Source: Rhynochetos jubatus (lineage: Eukaryota > Chordata > Aves > Eurypygiformes > Rhynochetidae). Taken from it: a DNA stretch of 64,000 nt. Of this stretch, positions 24,463-37,754 are shown piece by piece. The position numbers and the translations under genes are program-made. How positions within the stretch are numbered: the first letter of the stretch is position 1; the number at the start of each line of letters is the position of its first letter. A model generated the notes under the pieces. It was not told the DNA's origin, made no database searches, and saw only the letters and a program-made list of their open reading frames with translations. The stretch is from assembly GCA_027574665.1 (NCBI GenBank), contig CM050648.1:140430175-140494174 (forward strand). The letters run 5' to 3'.

Positions 24463-27400
24463 TGTCTGCACCTTACTGCAGACCACCAGTGACACGTGCA
24501 TCCGGCTCTGGGGATTAAGCAGCCCTAGTCACTGCCTACCTCTAAGGTAAGGGGCCACAGCGCAGGAAAGGAGGTATGGCAAAGGCCTCAGCTGTGCAAG
24601 GGGCAGATATGAAAGAAGGAGCCCCTTCAGGTAAATGAATTTCATCTTCAGAATGGGAGTCTTAACAAGCCAAGTGAGGCAATTAGAGTAATTACCCTTA
24701 AATGTTCAATTACATAAATGCATCTGTATGCACACACCCGAACAGAGGTTTACTACATGTAGTAAGTGCATAAATGTGCATCAAATAAATCGCAGCATTT
24801 ATGAATGCACACTGACAGAACTACATCTACTGAGCTAAAGGAGGAGCAAAGACGTGTAGGAAAACATTTGGAAGTACCGGCGTTGCCCCGACTGTCATGG
24901 TAGCCAGAGAGGTCAGGATGTGGGAGCAGGAGCAAGGACAGCTAACTCAAGAACTGGCTGGTGCACACTGAGACCTGCCTCAAGTCATGAGGTGCTGCTC
25001 TGAAGACACTGATTTCTTTCCTCTTTCTGCAGCACTTGGCTACTGTAAGCCTTGTAGGTATATTTGAACTTGGTACAGTGTGAGCAAAGAGAAACCCAAA
25101 CCAGGGGATGGAAATCTGTGGTAAAAATAAAAGGGATCTGGGAAGGAAATTCTGGAAATGTGCCCCATTTGTAGGGTTGTGAGGAGCAGTGTTCCCAGCT
25201 TGTGTGCACAAACGTTACACATAGCTGGAGTAAAGCAGTCAGCTTTCCAGAGGAAGGTAAAGAGAAACCTGTGGGAGTGTGAGAAGGCACATGTAAGCCC
25301 TCCAGGACATGCATGTGCAGCAGGTCCTCCGCTCTCCAAAAAACCTCAGCCACTGGGGGCACGTTCAGTCCAACTGCTTCGCGTGCTTCCCATAACCATG
25401 GGAAATGGGAGCAAGTCTCACCCACCCCGGCACCAAGGTCCCTCAGGGAATCTCACAATATGCAAGTATCCCAAAGTAAGACTGTTCACAGGCAGATCAG
25501 GCTCATTTGTTACCCATTTCCAGCCTTCATTAAAGACCTTTGAAAGCTGCGGGGAAAGCACGCCAGATTGCACTCCATTCGCTCTGGTGACTAAAGAGAA
25601 ACATGGAAACCTCACAAGTAAACATTTCCTGATAAAATGTCTGCAAGTAGCTTTTCCTGGTATGCCCAAATTCTCAAACCTCCCCTGGGCAGATCCCTCC
25701 TTTAAATGCATTTCCTGCATCTATCACCTAAAAATGTAATCAGTAGAAGTCTAACAGCCTCCTGTTTACTTCAAGAAGGGGAAAATATCCCAAAACCTCT
25801 TATATCAAGCCGTTACCATCCCACTATAGTATTTCTGTGAAGTTTCTTTGCTGCCCCTCCACAGGGCATGTTTCCCAACCACTTACACCAAGTTCTCATC
25901 TGCAATCCCCTCACTGACATGAGGATTCACAGCTTTGGAACCCTCTTCTGATGCTCCGCTCTGCCAGCCCGTGTAACCCAGGCCAGCAAATTTCACGTGG
26001 TACTTCTGCATCACATCCCTCACATTTTGCAGGGCGTTTGCAAAGGTCACAAACAAGCCTGTTGAAATCAATTGGGCTAATCCTGGAACAAAGGCTGCTT
26101 GACAAGGATAGCAAGAACACAGGGATAACCTATAAGAAGTTATTGATCCATTATAAACTACTGTGAGCCTTGAGCAACAACGGATTAAAGGGGGCCCCTA
26201 TCTCGGGAGCTGCACATCTGCCCCTTCTCTGCACAGCCTGGAATACACAACTGGGAAATCAGCCCTTTTGCCTCCATTGTTTTCCTTCTTGTGCGCTGGC
26301 TTGTGCTACGGGCACACAGTGGGGACAAAAATCAGCTGCTGGGAATTGCTTTCAGTCTCTAGATCTGGCATTTGAGACTGGAAAAGAATAAATACTACAG
26401 GTCTGAAATGCAGACATGGTTGCCTGTTTGATATTCGTTGCAAATTCCATGCCATCCACTTTGCTCCAAGCAAACACAACTCAGTGCTGGCAGGGATTAC
26501 TTTTCATCCTCCTACAGCAGTTGCATCTTTGCTCTGTGAGCAGCTTAGCTGAGTTTCAGGTGACGGTCTCAATAAAGCTTCAACAAAGCACTAAACTTCA
26601 AAGGCAAACAAAAGGAAAAGACCTGTAAATGTAATGAGTAAAATTGCGTTGTGTGACTGCAAGAACACGGGATGCTGAGAACTGCTCGTGAAGGCAATTT
26701 GCTTTAAAAGAAGCAATCGCAGGGGAAATGACTTCAGAAAAGCCCTCCCGCTTTCCGGTGTTTCTGTGGGCATCTGCGGTGCGTGGATGAGGAGGATTCA
26801 GCCAAGTCAGGCAGGGAGCTGTGCGAGCTTTCTGCAGCAGATGAAAGGGATATTGTGAGACGCAAGACCCTCATTTGGGGATAAGCTTTATTGCCTATTT
26901 AATACAATCCCAGGGCAGAAAACATGAGTCAAGTATTTACCTCGAGATTTAGGCTGAACACTACAGTAATCCTGAACAATCCCAGAGTTCTCAGTTAGTG
27001 TCGGGTTTTAATGAACAGGCATAAATGAGGAATGCTTGAGCTCCCTGTGTAACTGAATTAATTATTTAAGGTCTTGATTATATTTGTAATTTGTCAAAAA
27101 ACAGGGCAAGTTTTGTACATTTTCTTTGCAGTCATAGGAATCCCTTCTTTTTAAGAAATCGCCTTAAGTCAGTGAAAACTAGACAGTCTCTTTTACATAC
27201 TGAGAACATGCCCTGTTTGATTACAGGTCTGTTATAATTCCAGACTGAAAAAGCATTTTTCACAGGTTCCCGGGCCATGCCCTTTGCACAGTTTGTGGGA
27301 CCGGGCAGCCCTGCCAATACTGTCTTCCTGCCACCTCTCCTGGGGAAGGCCCTGGAAGCTGCTTCTGCCTCTATGTCTCCAGTAGGAAAGCTGCATCTTG

Positions 27401-30400
27401 GAGGAAATCTCACCTGTACAGTCTAACACCAGGCAGTAGCATTTTCCAAACAGGATGCTTATGGGAAGACCTAATGCACTTTGAACTGGAAAAGCAAAAT
27501 AAACGTTAAATGCACAGCTATCTCCCAGTTTTTCAGCCTCTCCTTGCTGGCTCTGGTGGCAGCAGGCTTTCCTGGTACCCCACTGTGGGCTCTTCCACCT
27601 TAGTCTCACACTTGTTTCTAAGCCGTGGGAGGCTTATTCCCTTATTCCCTTCAATATCTTTCTTCTTATTGGGACTATAAATACGCCTGTCGCATTTTCA
27701 GGTTTCTAGGGCCTTCTCCTTTTACTTCTTCTGATGCAACGTGTTGGCAAACTGTCCTTTAAAAGCACACAGAAAGGCACAAACTACAAGCATAAAAATC
27801 TGGGTTTCTCAGGTTTTCAGAGCTAACGTCAGGTGTGATGGCAGAGTGATACACGGCAGGAGCCACCGTTTGGTGTTTACATAAGCATGCAGCGTCAATC
27901 ATCTCTGTGGCACAAAATGGGCAAACTCAACAGTGAGATCCCTTCCTTCCACTGCTTTAACTGGTCAGTTTTAATGCTGGAACAAGAAAGTTTGATTCCA
28001 CGGTGCTTACAACAGCGAAAAACAGCAGGGCTGGGCTCAGCGCCAGATACCAGCCCTCCCCCAGCAACTCGGAGTCACGTAACATTCACAAACCACTGGG
28101 ACCGACTCTCAAACCGTTTGTTGGTGGTGCCTTTCCAACCGCTAGCAACAGTGTTGGTAATTCCTCCTTGGAAAGCTCCCTCCCGGGCACTCGTCGCCTG
28201 CTGGGCTGCAGCACCAACCGCCATTTCCCCATGGCATGAAGGTTGGCGTGCCGCTAGATGTCATCATTGCTGCTGTCAAGCACACGGGGCTGGATTAAAA
28301 GCATTTAATAAAGCTCCTCGTTTAGCCAGGCCTTCACCCCGCTCCTGGGAGCCAGGGCCTGGATGGAACCCTTCCCGCAGGACACCTGCACCACAGCGCC
28401 TTGGACCTCGTCAGGAGGATTTGCCTGTCGCCAGGAGGCCACCTGCTACCCCAGCTCTTGGCACAGCTCTCCACAGAAACACCACAGTCATTGGAGCTGT
28501 TTAATTGTATTTACTCTTTTGGCAATACGGCTCTGTATAATTAAATGTGGTCCGCAGCAGCCGCAGTTTGACACGGCTGTAAAGTCACTGAGGGTTGCAG
28601 TGCCGACCTCCTGACAGGGCGCTCTGGCCTGAGGTGCCAGGGCCCAGCTCTGGGGTGAGGCAGGGCCCTGGCTTCAACAGGGGCCTGTTCTCTGGGAGAA
28701 GGAGGAGTATTTCCTGTTTTCAAGTTATTCAGCTATCTGGGTAAGGATATCTCAAGAACTGAAAAAGCAGGAAAACCTGTTTTCTTCCTCTTACCTAAGA
28801 AAGGCAGACAGCTGAGGGTGACAGCCAGCCCTTCTGAAATCTTGAAATCCAGAAAAAAAAGTCCAAATCCAATTACAGGAAATTATCTTTTCTTTAGTAA
28901 GTCAGTTTTATTTTTTAAAAATGTAAGTTTTATGACTTTTCTGTATGAATTCAGGACAGTTAAGATCTTTTGTAAAGTAAAAAATACATTTTAAAGCACT
29001 TGTTTATTCATTTTTACTTGCAACCCAACCTCCATACGGTCTTACCTAAGTGAAAAATAATCTTGTTAAAAAAAAGCATCATTTACCATTTCTAATAGTT
29101 TTATTAAAAAGATAATGAGAAATCTGAATGAATGCACACAAGATACAGACTCACTTAAATAAGTAAAAGCTACAGGTACCCTCCTGGTTAGTTACATCCA
29201 ATCGATTCTAACAGTTGCTGAAATCAATCTTCATTTAAAAATTTGAAATAACGATGGAGACCCAATGTAAAAAGCAAATAAAAATACCAGGTAGATTTTA
29301 AAAATTAAGATTTCCTGATTGTTGAACTCTGACATTGTTAAAATTAATCTCTTCAATCCATCCCTGAAATACACAGTTAATTGCTTCTTCTAAATACAAC
29401 GCACAGTACACAATTACCCTTTTGCAGCTACATCTCTGGATTCAGCTTTTTCATTAAATTAGAATTATAATGGATCTTTGAAGTTGTCATGAAGTTGAAG
29501 GATTAGTAGCTCTGAAAACGAAGGTTTAATGGCATGAAGTAAACATTAGCTATGAGCAACTTCTCTTTGCACGGCAGGTCTGGCCTCTTACCCCATTCCC
29601 ATTTCACTGCTGGACTTGCCTGAAGTGGGTAAGCGGCACAGAGCCAAATTACGCAGTGAACTTTGTTATTAAAACAACATGCAGTGATACTTTGAACTTG
29701 ACAGAGATTTACATTTTGGTTTAGTCCGTGGTGGCAGTGGAATAACATCATCTCTGTGTCACACAGGGCTTTCCCGGGGGCCTGTCTGGCACTCACAGAT
29801 GCGTCGTGTCATTGCTCCAACAAGCACATGCTCTCCCACATCCAGCTTACCTTTGCTTGCACTAGCAAGAGTTGAGTTTTCTCCTGAAAGATGTGTTCTT
29901 TTATAGAAATACGGTCTGCTCATGCACATCTGCCTGCAGCTTGTTTTGCGTTGGCTGGAGAGACCTTGACCTGGCTTTTCATTCTGGGTCGGTGAAACAT
30001 CTGGAGCCCAGCGCTGCATCTGGCTCCAGAAGTGTAAGCTGCCACACGGCACGATAGTTCTCTGCACGTCTGGGTGCCAGCATTGGTTTCTGCCCCCCAA
30101 CTGGCACTGCGGGTCTTGCCGTGGTCCCACTGCTGCAAGGTCATGCTGGAGGGGTGGCTTTAGGGCACAGCTCAGCTCATCAAACTGCCAAACCCAGTTC
30201 CCCCAGTCCCTTGCTTTGGTGCTCACTGGCACGGTGAGTCGAGGCATTCAACCAGCCCAGCAAGAAGCTATTTTTAGTTTTTGCAATGAGCTGTTGGTTG
30301 TTTCAGCTCCCTGAAGGGCAAGACACTGCATGGCCAGTGAGCACCAGTGCCAGTGCTGCAGTCCTGCCTTGCAGTCCTGCCTAGACACAGGTGTGATGGG

Positions 30401-30597
30401 GAGAGGAATGGGGACACACCTGTGCCCCTCGGGGGCTGTGGGCAGGTAAATGGGCTCAGCGGCATCACAAAAAAACCCCATGCTTAATATACTCCTTTCA
30501 CATGGCACCTAGTGATGACATGACCATGGGATGGATTTGTTCAGTAAGCTGATCTGATTGATCAGAAGCATCCCAGAAAGTACCTCCATGAAAGAGT
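24463..30597. other. Intergenic, no gene recognised
   Basis: Long stretch without recognisable repeats. Frames of 193 codons (25158-25739) and 205 codons (27887-28504) on the plus strand have no low-complexity bias or domain I recognise, and frames of similar length overlap the first on the minus strand. I treat them as chance. 28840-29480 is notably AT-rich. Confidence 0.5.
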
Positions 30598-30665
30598 GGA
30601 ACGGAACGGAATGGAACGGAACAGACTAGACTAGACTAGACTAGACTAGACTAGACTAGACTAGA
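30598..30665. repeat. Compound pentanucleotide microsatellite, GGAAC then CTAGA
   Basis: About five GGAAC-type units (30598-30622, with one GGAAT variant) are followed by eight CTAGA units (30626-30665). The block abuts the 3' tail of the CR1 copy at 30671, so it probably grew from that tail. Confidence 0.9.
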
Positions 30666-30670
30666 ATAGT

Positions 30671-32151
30671 AGAATCACAGAATGGTTTGGGTTGGAAGGG
30701 ACCTTAAAGATCATCCAGTTCCAACCCCCCTGCCATGGGCAGGGACACCCTCCACTAGACCAGGTTGCTTCAAGCCTCATCCAGCCTGGCCTTGAACACT
30801 TCCAGGGATGGGGCATCCACAGCTTCTCTGGGCAACCTGTTCCAGGGCCTCACCACCCTCTCCAGGAAGGATTTCTTCCTGATATCTAATCTAAATCTCC
30901 CCGCTTTCAATTTAAACCCATTACCCCTTGTCCTGTCACTACAGGCCCTTGTAAAAAGCTCCCCCTTCCAGCTTCCCTGTAGGCTCCCTTCAGGTACTGG
31001 AAGGTTGCAGTAAGGTCTCCCTGGAGCCTTCTCTTCTCCAGGCTGAACAAGCCCAACTCTCTCAGCCTTTCTTCATAGGAGAGGTGGTCCTGCCCTCTGA
31101 TCATCTTTGTGGACTCCTCTGGACTCGTTCCAACCGGTCTATATCCTTCTTACGTTGAGGGCTCCACAGCTGGCCACAGAACTCCAGGTGGGGTCTCATG
31201 AGAGCAGAGTAGAGGGGGAGAATCTCCTCCCTCGACCTGCTGGCCACACTGCTCTGGATACAGCCCAGGATACGGTTGGCTTCCTGGGCTGCCAGCACAC
31301 ACTGCCGGCTCATGTTCAGCCTTTCGTCCACCAGTACCCCCAGGTCCTTCTCCTCAGGGCTGCTCTCGATCCATTCTCCATCCAGCCTGTCCTTGTGCTT
31401 GGGATTGCCCTGACCCAGGTGCAGGACCTTGCACTTGGCCTTGTTGAACTCCCTGAGGTTGGCAGTGTCCCACCTCTCCAGCCTGTCCAGGTCCCTCTGG
31501 ATGGCATCCCTTCCCTCCAGCATGTCGACCGCACCACACAGCTTGGTGTGATCAGCAAACTCTCTGAGGGCGCACTCGATGCCATCATCCATGTCACTGA
31601 CAAAGACGTTAAACAGGACTGGTCCCAACACTGACCCCTGAGGAACGCTGCTCATCACTGGTCTCCACTCAGACATCGAGCCATTGACCACCACGCTCTG
31701 AGTGCGACCAGCCAGCCAGTTCCTTACCTACCGAGCGGTCCATCCATCAAATCCGTGTCTCTCCAGCTTGGAGACAAGGATGCCGTGCAGGACGGTGTCG
31801 AAGACTTTGCACAAGTCCAGGTAGATGACACTGGTTGTCTGTCCTTTATCCACCAAGGTCGTGACCCCATCGTAGAAGGGCACCGTATTTGTCAGGCATG
31901 ATCTGCCCTTGGTGAAGCCATGTTGGCTGTCACCAATCAACTCCTCCTTCTCCATGTGCCTTTGCATGGTTTCCAGGAGGATCTGCTCCATGATCTTGCC
32001 AGGCACAGAGGTGAGACTGACTGGTCTGTAGCTCCCCAGCTCCTCTTTTTTTTCCCTTTTTAAAGATGGGGGTTATGTTTCCCCTTTTCCAGTCAGCGGG
32101 AACTTCACCAGTCTGCCACGACTTCTCGAATATGATGGACAGAAGTTTTGC
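30671..32151 (-). mobile_element. CR1 LINE, about 1.5 kb, 5'-truncated, minus strand
   Basis: The 3' end (AGAATCACAGAATGGTTTGG on the plus strand) lies at 30671. The element runs through its 3' UTR into the C-terminal half of ORF2. It is the longest CR1 copy in the window. It belongs to the same subfamily as 37755-38129 and 47009-47176: all share the segment CCTGCCATGGGCAGGGACAC or its complement. Its 5' end stops at the AATAG array, which suggests insertion into the pentamer tail of an older CR1. Confidence 0.95.
31101..32006 (-). pseudogene. CR1 ORF2 reverse transcriptase remnant
   Basis: Two stretches in the same frame (32006-31728 and 31694-31101) are separated by one in-frame TAG near 31725 where the family has a tryptophan codon (after GWTAR). 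Recognisable blocks, in order, are [69 protein letters not shown] and [16 protein letters not shown]. The catalytic FADD box reads FADH, so a metal-binding aspartate is lost. A T-run near 32045 probably breaks the frame further upstream. The copy is dead. Confidence 0.9.
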
Positions 32152-32244
32152 ATAGAATAGAATAGAATAGAATAGAATAGAATAGAATAGAATAGAATAG
32201 AATAGAATAGAATAGAATAGAATAGAATAGAATAGAATAGAATA
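32152..32244. repeat. (AATAG)n microsatellite, about 18 units
   Basis: Near-perfect ATAGA/AATAG pentamers run uninterrupted for about 93 bp. The array lies exactly between the 5' end of one CR1 copy and the 3' end of the next, consistent with an expanded CR1 tail (TATTC on the minus strand). Its purity suggests that it is young and probably length-polymorphic. Confidence 0.95.
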
Positions 32245-32500
32245 TTTTCAGCTGGAAGGCACCTACAAGGATCATCTAGTCCAACTGCCTGACCAATTCA
32301 GGGCTGACCAAAAGTTAAAGTATGTTAAGGGCAATGTCCAAACGCCTCTTAAACACTGACAGATTTGGGGCATCAATGCCTCTCGAGGAAGCCTGTGTTT
32401 GACCACTCCCTCTGTAAAGAAAAGCTTCCTAGTAGTTTTCTGTTGGATCTGCTAGTTGAGCTGACTTGCCCTGCGAGTCTTATCACTAGATCTGGTGTAG
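32245..32500 (-). mobile_element. Older CR1 LINE 3' fragment (antisense)
   Basis: ATTTTCAGCTGGAAGGCACC...GGATCATCTAGTCCAACTGC is the reverse complement of a CR1 3' end. Later blocks (GGGGCATCAATGCCTCTC, CACTCCCTCTGTAAAGAAAAGC) fit the upstream 3' UTR. It is more diverged than the neighbouring copy, so it was probably the first to insert. The 5' edge is approximate. Confidence 0.8.
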
Positions 32501-35500
32501 GATGGAAGGAGAGTGCACGGCTGGGGCAGCTTGGAATGGGATCACCCTATTGTGACTGCCCCACTTAGATGAGCTCAAACGAAACACTGGCTCACGCTCA
32601 CCCACGGAGCAGAGCTGCCAGAAGCTGCAGCCCATGCCCTGCCCACTCTCCCCTTCTCTGATCTGTCAGCCGTGGACTCAGGCACTGGTTCCAGACAGCC
32701 AACTGAAAATCAACTACATGCCTTTTTCCAGAGCGTTCTGCAGCTGCATCAGCTCATTTAAGCTGGGGTTTATGGCTCCCACAGGTGCCAATCCCGATAC
32801 GGAGATATGAAGGCCATCGGCTGGAGGTGGTGGGGAAGGACAGAAGTGCCTCTTGGAGTGGTGGTGAGGTCTTGCATCAGTCATCCTCCCCCCAAGCCCT
32901 GGCCCAGCCAAGGACTTCATTGCTCTTCACACCCACATTGCCCCCTCTTTGACCTGCCTCGTCTCATCTCTGTGAGCTTCTGCTCTGCTGCGGTCTCCTC
33001 TGTTCCCATCTTCCTCCGGCTGCTCACCAGGACCATTTTACCCCCTGCTCACCCGACCCTGATGAGGCTCAAGCATCGGTTCGACCAGCTTAGACTTGAA
33101 CTGGTCCAACCTCCACCTGCCTCCAGCAGGAACGAGCTCCTGCATGGGTGCCCATAACGACTCTATTACCTCTGTCACCTCCAGGGCCGAGCACAGACTC
33201 TTCTTAGCTTCTACTGCCGGTGGCAGCAATATGCCCCTTTGCCACAGGAGAGTCCTGGATTTCATGCACTGCAAACCCCAGTAATAACAACTCCCAGAAC
33301 TGCAGTCATCACAAAATTTCCACTGTGCCTGCAAGGTGTACTTCTTTGACCTTGCTTTTTCCAACGCAAGCAGTATATGGTACATGGTAATGTATTGCAC
33401 TGGCCTACGTATCGGTAGGTATTCTCCAGAAATTAGAATTTCTGAAAAAAGCATTTACTTTATTTCTGCAGAATAAGGGCCAGGGATTCACTGTGTTGCA
33501 GCCAGGAGATGTCCAGAAGTTTTTTCTGGTGCCGGAAGCTGGCGGGGGCTTCTGGGCTGCATGTTGCACACTGAGCCCCAGTTTCGGTAGTAAGGGATCT
33601 GGGACTTGCTGCAGGACAAGCCCATGTCAGGGCCGTGCAGGGCCTGGGGCAGGGTGACAGCAGCCCTGCATCGACCCTGCTGATTTAACCCCAGCTTTGT
33701 GCTGGTACAGGGTCTTTTTGTTGTCGTTTCCCTTCCCTTTCTTGGGGAAGCGAGGGTGACTGCTGGTTGCCAACAGCTCCATGTTTGGGCTAAACACAAA
33801 ATTACACCCTTCAGTTTTTTCCCTGCAAATTGCAGGCGAGGTCTTGCTCTGCGGTCAGCCCCGGGCAGCGGATGAGCAAACAAACCCGGGATCGGTACCA
33901 ACACGTGGCTGCTCACGCGTGATGCAGCGGTGGTACACACGGAGCAGAAGGTCCCCCAACACCTGGCACCAGGGCCTCAAGGGCCAGAAATAGCCGGGCC
34001 TGTCACAGGGAGGGCGATACCACTGAGAGGCTGCGGCCACACTTCGAGGGACAGTCTGTCACACAGCCAGGAAACACAGCAGTGTCTTATTTAGCAATTT
34101 TATTTATTTCCCTTGGTTTCAGGAAAACTATTTATAAATAAATACCAGATCGTTTGCTCAGAAGAGGACTTGGCTAAAAACCTGCTGTGCCGCTGCACAA
34201 GTGTTTGGCGTCTCAGGGTCCTCACCGTGGGCTTCAGGGAGAGGACGTGGCCCCTAACGCTGCTTTTAAAATAGAGCAGTGTGTAAAGGAAAGAGCAATT
34301 TAAGGACTCCGGGCGACGCAGGACAGCGAACGTTTCTCAAAACGTGGAAGCTGTCCCCACACAAATTATAGCAGATGACAGTTTACTAAATATATCCGCA
34401 GTGCCAAAACAAACAGCACTAGATACCAAAACAAGGGTCGCTGCAGTCTGTCTTCCAGATGCCCCTTTTCTTCCTGATCTGCAAGAGATTTTTGCCAGGA
34501 GGACTGAAAGACGAAGCAGAGAGGTAGAGTGTGTGCGAGTGTCTGCCAGGGAGACAGATCCCCATTTTGGCAAACGCTGTCAGTTGTGGCTTTGAGGGTC
34601 AGTGCAGTATTTTGTTATAGTCCCTACCTATCCCCTGTGACCAGCAAAGTCACCGTCGCCCAGAAAATCTTACACTGAAGACAACAGCAACTTTACACAG
34701 GTAAGGACTGAATGAGACTTTCAAGCTAGAGACCAGGACAAATTAGAAAATAATAAAGGTAATGAAAACTTAATTGTATCTCTTGCCCTGAAGTAATTGT
34801 AAATCGTGTCTGCTTTTCAGGCTCGTGCATAAATACACATAATTCTGCAACTTTAACTGAAATATGCATTCAGTTTGGCTGTTTTTCTGCTGACAACTCA
34901 GTGAAGTTACACTATTAATAAACATAACAGTTATTTAGCGGTATTTACATTGCAGTCCTGCTAAGACATCTGAGCCATGCTCTAAGATTATAGAAACCTG
35001 GAATCAGAATATATTCCCAGCCCAAGAGCTGAAATACAATCATAAATTTTATAGTAATAAAAACCCTTTCTAGCCTTTTCTATGAAAATATCAGCCTAAG
35101 GGAGTGAGGAACCCATATCAAACTGAAATTTTTAGAAACCATAAATTTAATTCCTGCAGTCCTTCTTGCAAATCTCAGCCAACTGAGTCATCAGAAGAAA
35201 TAATCATTTTAGCGGGGTTCCTAAATAGCCCCCTGCACAGGTCTCATCCCAAGTGACAGCAGTATATGGACCAGGGCTGGCTCATGTTCCAGGCAGGCTC
35301 ATGTTCGCCTGAGCTTTAATCCCCATGCAGACAAAATCCTGAACTTGAATGCATGGAAAATTGCTGTTGCTAATCTTATTTTGCAGGAAAAAAATAATGT
35401 ACTTCAACCAGCATCTGGCAAGGTACAGGCTTTTAGTTTCTGATGTAGGCAAAACCTTGTGTGCTTACACACTTCACTGGCTGGTAAGGTTACTGGGATT

Positions 35501-36888
35501 CTGTTTTTCCCCTTAAAATTGTGAAGATGCAGTGGCAGCCTGAATTGCCCTTTTCTGTGTTACATATCACTGCACAGTGGCAGCAGGGCACCACAGACGT
35601 TTCATAGTCCATAAAACCAGAATGGGCTTAATCCTCTTCTCACACTAGGTTTACGTTGGTGTGACTCTTAGTAAAGTTGGCAGTGAAGATGCTGACGGAG
35701 CTGAGGGCTGGCTGGGGCCCAAGGGCACTGATTTTTAAAGGTGGTGATCAGGGATTACTAAATCCTGTTTCCAAAGAAGCCTTAGCCCCACTTCCTTCCT
35801 TTGAGAGCTTTTTTGTTCTCCACTGACTCATGGTTGAAAATGAGCGGTAGCCACCCAAGACATGGAGGTCTTGCAGTGGAAGCAGAGGCAAATGAAACCG
35901 CCGCTGCCTGGGAGCTGCCCAAGGGTGCCTTACCCTTGACAATGGAGATGTGAGAAGGGTGCGGGGTGTAGTATGACCGGGAGGCAAGCACTGATGTTGT
36001 TTCTGCAGTGCTCAGCCCAGGTGTGTCCTAGAACTATCAAGACTTGAAACTCTAGAGAAAGGGCCTTTTACTGGAGGTAGCAAGAAAAGCAAGGCTGTCA
36101 AGAGACTAAAACACTCGATGCTCAACGTGAAACTACTGCAGGTCTTGTCTGAGCACCACAGAAAGGGCTTCAGGGGTGAGAAGAGGCTGTCAAACGAAAA
36201 AAGAGAGAAAAAAACACTGAGGAAAAGAAAAAAAAACAAACCCACAAACAAAGACTAAGTCAAAAATTAGTAGTCCAGATTTTGTCCTTTCTTGTAACTC
36301 TTCCCTCCCTCCCACAGGCCGCTGGCTCATTCAATCCCATACGAGCCTAAATTTAGGATGAGGAAGGCTCTTCCTTTTTCTCCCAGAACGTGTGCAAGAT
36401 GATGGGCAAAGAACAGCTGAAGGATACATTTCACTCTTTATCTTCCTCATTTTCTAGAGACTCCCTCCACTATAACCTCTGGAACTGTTAATATCACACA
36501 ACTGTCAATAGTTGTATCTCCAAAGCCCAGGTTCTGCCCCAAACACTGATTACTCAATGTCCCAAACGTTGATTAACATGCTAAAAATCAAGTCACAGAT
36601 ACCTCAAAATGAAGAGACATATTTTTGCTTCATCTCTGCCTATTCCACCATAAACCAAAGGTGCCAGCCCATCGCCTCAAAGAGACGTTGAGACGTGTTC
36701 AGGTGCTCCACAGAATGAGCACCATTAAAAAAGCGGAGGAGAACAACGCAAATATTTATGGCTTCACAGCAGAGTTGAAGCAGAGTATAAATATGATATT
36801 GGTGCACCGCGAACGAGACCAAGTTACTAAATCATTTCTCGTTGAGCAAGCACTGCTAGCCTGTGTGCCCAAAAACCCCTTCACTTAC
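32501..36888. other. Intergenic, no feature recognised
   Basis: No gene, RNA or interspersed repeat is recognised. 33480-34060 is somewhat GC-richer and opens overlapping frames on both strands. 34600-35400 is AT-rich. Confidence 0.5.
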
Positions 36889-37470
36889 TGCCGTGGTTTA
36901 GCCCCGTCTGACAATTAAGTACCACCCACTCCCCCTCGCCCAATAGTGAGGAAGGGTCGGAGGAAAAACAAGGGAAGCTGTAACAGTACTACTGCTAGTA
37001 AGTAATTAAAAGAAGAGAAAAATAGAACATATGATACAGGATCTCAGCACCTGTGGACTGACACAGCCAGATTCCAAACCGGCAAGGCCAAAAGATCCAA
37101 GTGGATGGAAAAGAAATGATCCAAAAACCCGAGCCCAAAATCAGAGGGAAACCCACTTCCCCAAGCCCAGGAGCGGAGAGCAGGGAGAGAGAAACTTCCA
37201 ACCCTCCCTCCCAGATCGATTCCCTGACAAAAGACGCTCCTTTTCCGCTAAGCACGCAACAAGGCCCGCAGTGCTGGCAGGAATCCCGCAGCCGATCCCC
37301 CTCACACCTTCCGGGTCACGCCTCCCGCGGTTCCCTTTCGCGTCTTGGCGACACCGCGCGCCTTGCAGACCCCCCCCCCACCGCCCTCCGGTACCGGGGT
37401 GACACTGAGCACTCAGCTTGATGTACCACGGAATGAAACAAGATCCCCTGGTCTGGCCCAGGGGAGCAGC
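36889..37470 (-). mobile_element. Endogenous retrovirus LTR, antisense, diverged
   Basis: TGCCGTGGTTTAGCCCCG...GACAATTAAGTACCACCCACT is the reverse complement of the terminal part of a common avian ERV LTR (which ends with GGTTAAACCACGACA in intact copies). It is followed by pyrimidine-rich and then CpG-rich sequence up to about 37400. The left edge (LTR 3' end) is clear. The right edge is a guess, and I could not find a target-site duplication. No internal viral coding sequence is seen next to it, so it is a solo or fragmentary LTR. Confidence 0.65.
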
Positions 37471-37754
37471 CAAAAGTGAGACGGCAAAGGGGTGGTGGGA
37501 TGCGGTGTGCTTGGGAGGCCCCAGCCGGCCCTGGAGCGTGGGGGTAAAGCTGACCCGGCTAGTGCGGCCTTGGCTGCGGGCTCGTTACAGGGCTCTGCAA
37601 CCACGCTGCAGCAGCCACAGTGCGAGGGCAGAAGAGGTGGTATTTTTTATTAGACCAACTAACGTAAGGGGAAAAAAAGTGGATAAACTTTTGGGTTTAA
37701 GGTAAGGGGATTCTAAGCCCAAAACCTTGCCTGAGTTTTCTGATAAGATCAGGT

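Noticed and set aside
27887..28504. 205-codon plus-strand frame
   Set aside because: It has no domain, no convincing splice or promoter context and no similarity I recognise. The composition is ordinary.
31107..31634. Plus-strand frame of 175 codons
   Set aside because: It is the antisense of the CR1 ORF2 remnant, which is recognisable on the minus strand.
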